Below the pieces are notes generated by a model that worked only from the letters and a program-made list of their open reading frames with translations, did no database searches and was not told where the DNA came from. The position numbers and the translations under genes are program-made. 64,000 nucleotides of DNA from Pontederia crassipes (lineage: Eukaryota; Streptophyta; Magnoliopsida; Commelinales; Pontederiaceae). The stretch is from positions 44,791,696-44,855,695 of the forward strand of contig CM060188.1 in NCBI GenBank assembly GCA_030549335.1, given 5' to 3'. Below are positions 46,960 to 58,100 of the stretch, piece by piece. How positions within the stretch are numbered: position 1 is the stretch's first letter; every line of letters begins with the position of its first letter.

Positions 46960-49520
46960 GTTATATAAGGATTACACAAAACAGTCTATTGCATGCATGT
47001 TCTTTATGTTCAATATGACAAATGTACTTTATGTAATATCATGTCATAACATGTATGATATATACTTTAAATGAAAATTTCTTCAATATGGATCCATATA
47101 AAAAATAAATGATAATGACTCAACTCATGACAAAGAGGTTGCATATGTTTAAAATTGATTAAGCATGTTAAAAGAATGTTGAGTCATGTTATGTAATGGG
47201 GTTTTTCTATGTTATGCTAAACTATTAATTCTCAATTAGTTCCATTAAGTTTTGTTTGCCATGAACTCTAGATTTGTGCATGTAAAAAAAAAAAGTGATG
47301 GCGGGTTAACTCATGATAGAGAGGTTACACATATCTAGAATTGAATTATGTGTTGTAGTTAAGAAAAACATTGAGTTAATCTTATGTAATGGAGTCTTTT
47401 TGTCACTGCAGAAAAATAATGTTACCTTAGATTATTGGTCTTGCAATGGAGTCTTTCAATTGATGAATGAAAATAAAATGTTTTGTTAAGTTATTAGTTT
47501 ACAATTGAATCCCATTAAGTTTTCTCTGTTGGGGACTCTAAATTTACGTTGGTCATCAAGAATAAATGATGATAACTAAACTCATGATAGAGAGGTCACA
47601 CAAATTTACAATTAAATTAAGTGTCGGAGTTAAAGAAAAAAATTGAGTCAAAGTCTTTTTGTCACTACATAAAAGTAATATGCTATCATAAATTATTAGC
47701 TTACAATTGATTACATGGTTTTTTTTAAGTCTTTTGTTATATTAATATAAGTATATTGTAAGGCAAATAGGTGTACTGACCCAAAGTCCACCGATGACTT
47801 AGCTTTTGGGTGTATTTTCATGGAGATTCATCAAACAAATCATCAACTCATATTTAACATTAAATTTTATGAAAATTAAACATATAATATTTGTGAAAGT
47901 TGAATATACTAGTTTAAGTTTTCTTAATGACCAAATGACCCTTTTATTTGATTATTTTTCCTAACCTCCATTGAAAAAGTTCAATTATCACCCTAAACTT
48001 GGGAATGTTTGACACAAATTCTTCTTACAAAATAAGGGGGTAAACAAAAAATAAAAAAAAAGTCAAAAACCTAAAAATTTTAATTGACATGAAATTCATA
48101 TATATATATAATTCAATAGTAGGAATTTTTAAAATTTACAAAAATCACCCAGGGAGCCCTTAGAGACCTATGTAATTAAAATTATATAAAATATACTATT
48201 ACTATGGGATTAATGTATATGCTGAGCACACATCTGACAGTTCAGATAAATAACACACTTAAATGATATTAAATGATGAGATTTAATCATTCAGAATTTG
48301 AACCGTTGATCATAATCAACAAATTAGATGCGCTCAACATCCTTGTAGATGCATATTATTATATTTAAAATACTTATTGTATACATTACATTACTCAATA
48401 AACATAATATTTATCCAATTGTGTATATATAAGTGTATTTAAGCCATAAATAATAGTATTACAATGTATAATATGTGATGATGTCAATTTATAAAATAAA
48501 ACACCTCTTAAGATCCTTAGTCTCTTCTATAAATATAAAATCTATGGAAATCTAGGGCAAAAAAACCACGAGAGAAAGCCTATAATTTTTTAAAGAAAAA
48601 TATATTGGATAATCTTTTTAAAAGAAAAAAAAACTCCAGATCCATAATACTTCCACCCTACTTCCAATATTGTTTGCATAACTAAAAAAATAATTTTCTC
48701 CATTTGAACATTTTGGGCCCTGAGATAAGAAAATTAAGATTACTTCCTCCTATTGTCTTTCAGTATATAATTGTGTACTAAAGAAATGTCAATTTCTTTC
48801 CTAAACTTGTGTAGGCTTATATTAAGTCTTTTTGTCCAATATTAATTGTTTAACTAATTATTTTTTTATATTTCTGAAATTACCTTTTGTGAACAAAAAT
48901 AAATGTCAATTTATCTCCTAAACTTTAGGAATACGATTGAGCCTTTTTTTTCAATATCCATTGTTTGACTAACTGTTAATTTTTTTCCTACATTTGTGAA
49001 ATTACCATTTGTGAGATTAACATATTTCATTGAATAATTCACTAAGTAAGAACATTACATTTTTTTCTGCTACAATGATTAGGGGCAGACCCTAAACAAA
49101 ATGCTATTTGTCATTAAATTTTAAGAAATGGAACATGCAATAATTTATAAAGTTTTGAATATACTAGTTTAACTTTTTTTTAAATGGTTTCCTTAAATTC
49201 TTTATTTAAGTCCTATACTAAACTAAGATTGACCATCTCTTTAAACTTGCCTTTATTTGATACTTAGGTCTTTGCATTCAATGACCATTGTATGAGTGTT
49301 ACTTATGAAATGACTATTTTATTTGATTATTTCCTCTAACCTCAATTAGAAAAAAGTTTCAATTATCACCCTAAACTTACAAATGTTTGACACAAGTCCT
49401 TCCTTCCAATACTTTTTACATAATTACAAAATCAATTTTCTCCATTTGACCATTTGTGTCCTGGATAAGAAAACTATGGTTATTTCCTCCTATCATATTT
49501 TTTTAATCTAATTGTGCACT
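46960..49520. other. AT-rich DNA with degenerate direct repeats
   Basis: No gene. Three degraded direct repeats marked by 'actcatga.a.agaggt' occur at about 47123, 47309 and 47580. A second family ('tatcaccctaaactt..aatgtttgacacaa', 'ttttctccatttga', 'tgtgaaattacc.tttgtga') occurs at 47960-48060, 48670-49080 and 49345-49530, and again after the Pack-MULE at 50793-50960. Confidence 0.6.
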
Positions 49521-49529
49521 AAATAAATG
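49521..49529. repeat. 9-bp target-site duplication, left copy
   Basis: AAATAAATG, identical to 50784-50792. Confidence 0.85.
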
Positions 49530-50783
49530 AGGTAAATGTTCGTAACTGCTATTGAACTTTATCTTCACTCTTAACTATATCATCAGTAACAAAATTATCA
49601 TCCATCTTTTAATTTATGTCGCTAACTACTCTTTTGACTATGTTGTAGGTTTATCAAAATTTTCACTTACTCGGCACACCATAAAAGAATAAACTTAATA
49701 AAAATAATAAAATAATCTAAAAATTAAATAAATGCATAGAACGTGTGTCGCCGCCCCTCTCTACTCGTCATTGGCAAGGGAAGGGTGGCATCCCCCTCCC
49801 CTCACCCTTCCGATGGAGAGTTCTTGTCATCCATTTTGACTAATGTTGGTGGTGGCGGCGGCCACGGCTCCACGCTTGACCCTCGAAAGTTGATTGTCCT
49901 TGAGTATGTGGGATTCCCCTTTAGATGAGACCCTTGTGCGTCCTGCGTCAATGCCACAACCTGTGACGATGGGTACCCATTTTGCCACCTTGTCCCCTTC
50001 CTCCTTGCCAATTGTTCGTCAGACCTCAAGATCTTCTCCGCCACCCTTCTTGTACTCTCCACTCATTCTCCTTTGTTAGCGGTCTTATTTTCCCCTCACT
50101 ATTTGTCGCTTTCCCTTGCCGACTCCCTCTGATCCTTCTCTTGTCTATGCCATTTGACTCTATCGTCTCCATAAGTTCTTCGATCTCACCATCGCAGACG
50201 TCCTCATCTCCTCCGTTGGCGGCCCCACCATCGTCCTTTCTCACATGCACCTCCTATGCTCACTCTCTGTCTCTGTGGCCAACCTCTCCGACGTTTCCCT
50301 CACCACTAGCACAATATGAGTCTCCTTCACCTCGACCTCTCTTCCAACTTGTACTCACTACACCCCAGACCCTCAACCTCAACTCAAATGCGCTTTCTGG
50401 CCTTCATGCTCAAAACTCTTTATGGGGCCAATCTTGGGCTCGCTATTGTAGCTCTCGATGTCGGAACACCTTGACCTCAATTCAAATTAGTTCAATGGGA
50501 GCATCCTCCCTCACCGGCGCTAAAGACAAGAGGACCTCGTCAGTGACACACCGAGAGACGAGTGACACCCATCTTCCACGTATCGCCAGCGAGGGAGGGG
50601 GACTCCACCCCCTCTTTGCAATGCCCTTTTTTAAATGTTAATTTTTTATGTTAATATTCTTTTTATGGTGTGCCACATAAGTGAAAAATTGACAAATCCA
50701 TGATACCTAGTCAAAAGGACAGAGGATAGTTAGTGAACTGTTAATGACGGTAAATTTCGAGAACAATTATAAAAATTTACTCT
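49530..50783. mobile_element. Pack-MULE-like element carrying an LRR gene fragment
   Basis: 1254 bp with a perfect 9-bp target duplication AAATAAATG, the Mutator signature. Long AT-rich inverted ends of about 180-200 bp face each other: 'ttttcacttactcggcacac' at the left against 'ttttcacttatgtggcacac' at the right read backwards, and 'gctaactactcttttgacta' against 'tccttttgactagg'. Between them lies a GC-rich 0.9-kb gene fragment. The related unit at 48773-48815 shows the empty site. Confidence 0.85.
49745..50630 (+). pseudogene. Captured receptor-like LRR protein fragment (RLP51-like)
   Basis: Plus-strand reading with several frame changes follows the N-terminal half of an RLP51/SNC2-related LRR protein. 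Blocks in order: a GSTLDPRKLIVLE cap, DPC with a following NATTCDDGYPF, LLANCSSDLKIFSATLLVLST, LTIADVLISS then IVLSHMHLLCSLSVSVANLS, LLHLDLSSN, TLNLNSNALSG, and EHLDLNSN-stop-FNGSI. The order is conserved, but stops and frameshifts destroy coding. The sequence is as GC-rich as host exons and lies wholly inside the Mutator-like ends. The family assignment rests on my recognition of motif order. Confidence 0.7.
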
Positions 50784-50792
50784 AAATAAATG
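50784..50792. repeat. 9-bp target-site duplication, right copy
   Basis: AAATAAATG, identical to 49521-49529. Confidence 0.85.
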
Positions 50793-51900
50793 TTAAAATC
50801 CTCTCCTAAACAACTGTGTCTCTTCATCCAATATAAATTATTTGACTAATTGTTAAAATTTTTTTTCTTCGCTTGTGAAATTACCTTTTGTGAGATCAAC
50901 ATATTCATTGAATAACTAATCGAGTAAGAACATTTTTCTGCTACAATTAGGAGAAGAAGATGCATGACAAAATGTTGGAGAATGAGAAGAATTGAATCCT
51001 CGATCACTTCAATCCTTTCTAGTGTCATAATTGTCATACCTAGTTGCCGTTTATATTTTAATATACATATATAAGAGAACGCGATCAAATTTTAATTCTA
51101 AAATCAATATATTAATATATATATTATTAAAATTTTCAAAAGTTTGGAAGGCGGGCCCCCCTCGATTGTATAGGGGTCCACCCCTAACAATGATTTTGAA
51201 ACTGAAAAAAAAAATAGCAAAATTTGTGTCCTAGAAATATATTTTTAGAAAAAGAGATCCATGTTACTGAGATAATTTTCTGCTTAGTGAAAGATATAGT
51301 CTTAATAAGGGAATGAACTAATAAGATGGGATTATTTGTATATCTATCAATGTTATATTTTATAACATAAATATTTTCATATAATGAAATAAATTAAGTT
51401 AGGATAACCTAATTTAATTTTCAATGTTTTGCCCCGATCCCACAAGTCCCAAGGCTGAATCCCAATTTTAAAGACCGGACCAATGTCTTGGTCCAGCCTA
51501 AAATCCAATTTTGCTCGAACGAACTAATTAATTAAGGAAAAATGTATATGCAGAACGAACGAATGTAAAGCACTAATTATATTTATCAAATTATTAAAAT
51601 AATTATATATTAATTTAAAGTATATATTAAATAATAAATATGATTAAAATTAAAATAATCCGATTATTCAATAGTCGTGATTAAGTCTTATTAACAAATA
51701 TGACCGATGAACGGTTATAATTTATTTAGTGTTAGATGGTGCATTTTTATTATCAAATTATTCAAATAATTTTATATTATTTGATCTAAAAAATATATAA
51801 TTAATTTAATCATAAATTTATTAAATGATAAAAAATAAATATTTTAAATCGAGATGTACCGGCTCTACGTACTCATTAATTTCAATTAATTATTTGATGT
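50793..51900. other. AT-rich DNA upstream of MMS19
   Basis: The first 170 bases continue the repeat interrupted by the Pack-MULE. The remainder to 51900 is AT-rich and has no recognised gene or element. Confidence 0.5.
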
Positions 51901-52084
51901 ACGGAAAAAGACTTGATTTAAGCCCAAAACTTGAACACTACGGGTTAATGAGCCGGCTTCAGCCTATTAATGGGCCCGAGCTCTAAACCCTTACGGAAAA
52001 AGACTTGATTTAAGCCCAAAACTTGAACACTACGGGTTAATGGGCCGGCTTCAGCCTATTAATGGGCCCGAGCTCTAAACCCTC
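51901..52084 (+). promoter_or_regulatory. Tandemly duplicated 92-bp promoter module of MMS19
   Basis: Two adjacent copies (51901-51992, 51993-52084) nearly identical except for about two bases. Each contains site II-like TGGGCC words (AATGGGCCCGAG) and a telo-box-like CTAAACCCT. The second copy ends about 67 bases before the ATG. Site II plus telo-box is a known combination in promoters of plant housekeeping and growth genes. The duplication doubles it. Confidence 0.75.
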
Positions 52085-52150
52085 TAAAAACCCCCTCCGT
52101 TGTTTTTATTCCCGGCATTCCTCTCGTCCTTGGCTCCGAGCCCTCGCGGA

Positions 52151-55100
52151 ATGTCCTCCTCCTCTCCGATGGGGAAACAGAGCTCTTGGATCGCCTACGT
52201 CGAAGCCTTCGTAGACTCGGTTCGGCCTCCCAGCGTGCAGGTCTCCCCTCTTCGCCGCTCCTTTCAGTTTCTCGATTCCTTAGGTTTCGCGAGAAGAATT
52301 AGTTCCATGTTATGATTCAATATCATTCCTTAGGAGGATAGCTTTCTTCTATAAGTGCATACATCTTTAGTGTTGGGCGCAAATTTTGATTTTGATTTCA
52401 TATTTTACTCATTCCAGTCCCTTTGAAGTCTTCTAATTTGACAATGCTTGAATTTATTGACTTATAGGCAGCTAGCTTAAATGAAATTACGGCGCTTGTG
52501 AGCAAGGAGACATTAACTTTTGTGGAACTGGTAGGTGAACTAGGATGGTTTCATGCTTTACTTTGTCAAGTCTGATCTTGTGCTCATCCTCATACTCTGT
52601 TCTTCCATGTTTAGGTGAGGGGCATGGATCAGTATTTAACGACATCAGACCATGTGATTCGTGGTAGAGGTATGACTATATTCAGTATTAGGCTTCTCCT
52701 CTGCATTTTTTTTTCTGAGGAGATCTCCTTTGCATTCTTGATTATCATGAATGTTGCTGAAACAAGTTCTGCCAAATGTTATTTCTCTTCTAGCTATCTG
52801 TAAGAACTGCAATCCCTGTTCCTGGATGTGTTTGTCATTTGGTGATTTCAGCAGACCCTGTTTATGTTCCTTGAGTACACTCAGATTAATTGAACTCCTG
52901 ATATCTGCACCTATATCTGGGAAATTCTTAAGTTGATTTAAGTTGCTTCTCTCATATCAACCCTCTATAATATGACCCACTGAAAACATTTGATTCCCAA
53001 TCTATTGATGGATGGGAAACTTGGATGACTTTCATTGTTACTTACTCATTCATACCTCTTATACCAACAGTATAAGTATGTAATGTAGTCATCTTTCTTT
53101 CCACCAATAAAAAAACTGATCCATCCCCTTTACAAAAATTAATAATAAAAAAGTAAATAAAATACATGGGTGAGTTTATTTGCACATCTAATTTGGAATA
53201 ACCACAAACCAAGTTCAAGGTGATAGGATCCACTTACTTATCATCTTTCCTTTTTCTTTTTTGGTTAAATTATCATCTTTCATTTAGTTTTTTACTTTCT
53301 AGATGAGAAAGGATGACTGCGCCGTTGCGGTAGTTGTACATTTTGTATGAAAGAACAATTATGGAGTATACAAGTGTAGAACTCAAAAAGAGACAAAACA
53401 AGAAACCCAAAACTATTCAATGCAGCTATTCACTACAGGAAAAAGGCCCAAAAGCTCTAGAATACATTTCTTATCTCTGACTTCAAAAGAATTTGTGGTG
53501 TAAGGCATCTAACATCTGTGGATTATCATGTTACTTTTCTTTTGAGGGATGAAAGGATGACTCCATGATTTTGATAGTCATCCATTTTATATTAAAATCG
53601 AAAACATGAACTGTACAAGTGTTCATATGAGAACAAACAAAAGAAAGAAAACCAACAGGTGGTGAGCATGGCCTCACACAATAAGAAATGTGTCCACTAG
53701 ACAATTGTTAGTAGAAAAGGAGATGTGATGTACAATATATCAATATAGCTTCTCACTTCCTCGAAAGATAGTGCGGGTGGGCTGATGCCACCTATGCAAC
53801 CACGATAGACACCATCATAGAATGCCTCCATCCCTGATCTACTCTAGTACCAAGTGCCTGTAAGGATTGCCAGAAAGCACCCCTAATCGAATCCATGCAC
53901 CAAACATATTGCTATATCTCAGTAGTGATAGGACACTCAAAGAATAGTTGTGCACATAATGCACATGGAGTGTTTGCACTCAGTGTCTATCTTGATATGT
54001 AGACCCTAGTGAGGATCCTATCACGCCTCAAGAGACAGGTGAATATCTTTAATTTGGGAGGTATGCATGACCTCCAAATGTGTTGGCAGTCCACTTTGAA
54101 AGTGCCCACAGCCGTACTTTCCAGTAGTTGGATGCATGCAAACTGTTTTTCTTAAACGTGCATGCAAACTGTTATGTTTAAATTGGATATCCAAATAAAG
54201 TGGGTGGTTAGTGACAACGAACAATTAGGAAAATTGGCAAAAGAAGAACTGGATATCCACATGCATATACTAGCTTGCCAACTAATCTCATTTGGGTAAT
54301 TAAGATATTTTGGGTAATTAAGATACAATATATTTTGGGTAATTAAGATACAATATACATATCAGTATGTCTCTCTTTCTACTTTCAAAATATTTCTTCA
54401 TCAAATGCTCTTTTTTATGATTTCAGGCATTCTTCTTTTAGCAGAAATTGTTAAGAGCCTTGCAGAAAAGCCACTAAATAGTCAGACTATACACAGCTTG
54501 GTAGAGTTCTTCAATGTAAAACTGGTAATAATCATTTATTCAGACTTGTCTGTTGATATGTTCTAAAATTTGAGTTCATGCAAAAATCTAGTTACTATCT
54601 TAGTTTCAAGGTTTAATGATCCATTCATATTATAAGTGCCTTTACAAGGGGAAAAAACTTTGCATTAACTGCTCTACCATTGTCCAACAATATATTATTT
54701 AGAATCCATAGTCTTATTAAAAGGATATTATATCATGGTGTTGTGGTAACGTTTTCATGTGTTGATATATATGATGAATCACCAATATTTTTCATGTGAC
54801 AGTTATTACCATCGTGAGACTAAGTATTTGCTTCATAATGTCATATACCAAACCAGACCCTGAAAATGTAAATATTTATTTTACATCTTCAACAGAAATG
54901 AAATGTTAGGCATCTGAGAAAAATAAGAAATCCTTTTCAAAAAGAAATGAAACAAGAGGAAGTATGAAGAAACTAAGCTTCATCTTATGAAGAAGTATAC
55001 GAATTCTTCATTGATAAAAATGAAGTATTCTCAAATGGCTCTGGAATACTTTATTATTATTATTTTTTGAGAGAGGGCTCCGGAATACTATATAATTAAG

Positions 55101-58100
55101 AACAATAAGATAAAACTGAAGTCTACTAATTTCCAATATGAAGATGGACCAAGCGCCCAACAATGTCCTCTTTGCATAAAGGAAGTTTTTCTGAAAAGAA
55201 AAAAAGTAGAGAAACATTTCTAAAAAAGACTGAAATAGGACTTATGGGTGGGAGGACATTAACAATATGTGAAGGCAGTTAAAAAAAATGGCAGCACACA
55301 TATTTTGAATAGATGGGCAAATATTTTGAAGAGTGGATGAATTAGATGGGCATATTGGTGTAGATAGCTATTGGCTGCTCCATGACCTACTTGTGGGCCA
55401 TCTGGCTGCATATACATCATTATCTTGACATCTTATTTTGAGTACGGACAGGTATTTGAGTTTCTTTGTGGACTTAATACATAGCTTTTCTAACTCGTGT
55501 AACATAATTGGAAGAAATTTGTCATGTACAAAGTATTGTAGGACAGATAGGCCAAGTTAAATTCCCATTTATTTTTCTGTGTAATTTTTTATCTTTTTAC
55601 ATTTTGGGTTGTTTAGGATTTGATTGTACAAGTCTATAAATTGGTCAACTCCTTTTTTAGTTATTCAATTCTAGTTTATTTTCAACCAAATATGTGGGAA
55701 AACGCACATTGTGGGCTGCGTCGGCATTCATAATGTGCCTTTGTCCATGCTGGCCAGCCTATAATGGACAACTACTCAAAATTCCAACAATAATATAAGA
55801 AGATATAATAAAGGTGGATGGTTGCACAACTTGACAACTATCCTTTGCTTTCTAAAAACGCATTCCATTTTATTTCTCGATGTGCTATACAACAACAACA
55901 ACAACAAAACCTTATCCCACTAGGTGGGGTCGGCTACATGGATCATACGACTTCGTTGATCCATGTTCATGAGATTCGACAGGGTTTTACGCTGGCTGTC
56001 GGGGCCTAACACAACCCTCCTCCTTTATCCGGACTTGGGACCGGCTATAAAACATAGGCGGAGTTTTATGGTTAACAGGGAGAGAACCTCTAGACATTCT
56101 GACGCATAAATGGTATCTTTATGGTTGTAACTTGGTCTCTTCATATTACTAGAGTTGGATGACTACCACTTTGCTAGTCATTATTTCAACACCCCAAAAA
56201 AAGAACTAAGAAAACCCTGTCAGATAAAACCCCATCATCTCTGATCGAAGCCTTTTGTAAGCTTACGTTGTCTCCATGCTATCACTGTCGTTAGTATAGG
56301 TAAAATAAGATAGAATGTGTTTGAAAAGTAAGATTATGTTCATGAAAACCAGTTTTTAAATGTTGTAGTTATTGATCAACTTTGCATGTGCCATCAGCTA
56401 GTTGTCTTGCGTTGCATGCTTATGTATTTCATAAATATGCAAAGCTTCAAAAAACATGATGTGTTTGCATTTCCACGTTCTACTTCTTACAATTATTTCT
56501 TTATCCTCTTTTTGTCTTCCTATTTCATTTGATAAACCTTATTGTCATATAAGAATTTTCAAATGACTACCATTAGGGTGAACTAAGGTCATTAATCTGT
56601 TGTTTCTTTGAGCAGGAAGACTGGCATGCTTTGCGTGGAGTACTCATTGGTTGCTTGGCCCTTTTGAGACGAACTAAGGACTTTGGTATGGTTGAAAGAA
56701 ATGATGCACTGGCACTTGCTCAGTCTTTCTTAAAATTTGTACATGTGCAATCACTAGCAGTACTTGATCGTAAGGTTAAAAATCCAGTATTTTTTATTGC
56801 ATTTTTTTACACTAGAATGGAGAATTTTGTAATAGGCATACTGTATATGGAAATCTGAAGTTGTATGGTCTTGATCTTGCAGCTATGTTTTGAAGTTTAT
56901 CAGTGCCTATTGGATATCTATCCAGATGCTGTTGTGAAGTTGGTAAATATATCATCTGTCCTTTTTCTAATTCTAATGAGGGCATGACCTTGTAATTTCC
57001 TCACATTTATGATTAGATGCATATACCTTCTTTTTCTTCTTCTCTCTTTGAAGATATCTCTGCTGCTATGTTTTGTTCTTCATCTTCTACATTTGAATCA
57101 AAGGTTATTCTGTCTTGGAGCACTTCCATGTTATTGTCTGCTAAAATTAATTCACATTTACTTTCTTGAGGTACTGCTAAATTTTGAACACAAAATATTT
57201 CTCTTCACTGGTTGCTTATATACAAATCATAACGATGAGTATCAACTTTTACATTAAAATGTGTAACAGTTTCCTTTGAACAAATTCTTCCTTTACTTCC
57301 AGGTGACAACAATAACTTGTCTTGGCAGTAAGAGTTCACCTTTTGGTCCATTAAAGACTGATTTTTATCTTTGGTCCCAGTTCTACCAAATTATTAAATT
57401 CACACCAGTCTAAAAGGGTTCTTGGATCTCCAAACTTGAAAATCATTTAATCCTTTTCTCTAATGGAAAATTATGTAATCCTTAGTCTTCATAAAACTCT
57501 GCATAAAAGATTTAAAAAAAAAGATTTTTTGGTATTAACACATGTCAAAGTTATATGGATAGAATTGACACATGACAACTATTCTTCTTGCTTAAAAAAT
57601 ATTCACCTTAGCTAAACCTCAATCTCTAACTGAATTGACATTTGGTGAAAAACTGTGATCACCATACCAATTGGTGGTAGATGAATAAGGATATATTGTG
57701 ACGCTAATTTGACACAATGAAAGTTTATAATAGGATTATTCATTAAGCGGATTGGGCTCGTGGTGGTATTGATAGGTAGCCTTTTTAGAGGAGGAAATAT
57801 TGCTAGGTAATTATTGAAACAATTAATCTCTTTAAAGCCACTGGAGTTCTTTGTGATAGAAAAGTATCCAATAAAGTTAAAAGGGAAATTCTATCGTACT
57901 GCTATAAGACCGGCAGTGTTATATGGTAGTGAATGTTGGGCTATGAAGGGACAACATGAACGTAAAGTAGGAGTAGCCGAAATGAGGATGTTGAGATGGA
58001 TGTGTGGTCATACAAGATTAGATAAGATTATGAATGACCATATACGTGAACGAGTCGGAGTGGCTCCTATTAGTGAGAAAATGGTAGAGAATCGTTTGAG

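Noticed and set aside
49982-50641. 219-residue open frame in the Pack-MULE as a functional chimeric gene
   Set aside because: LRR blocks are split among frames and a stop interrupts the EHLDLNSN/FNGSI unit. The open frame itself is mostly Ser/Pro-rich shadow.
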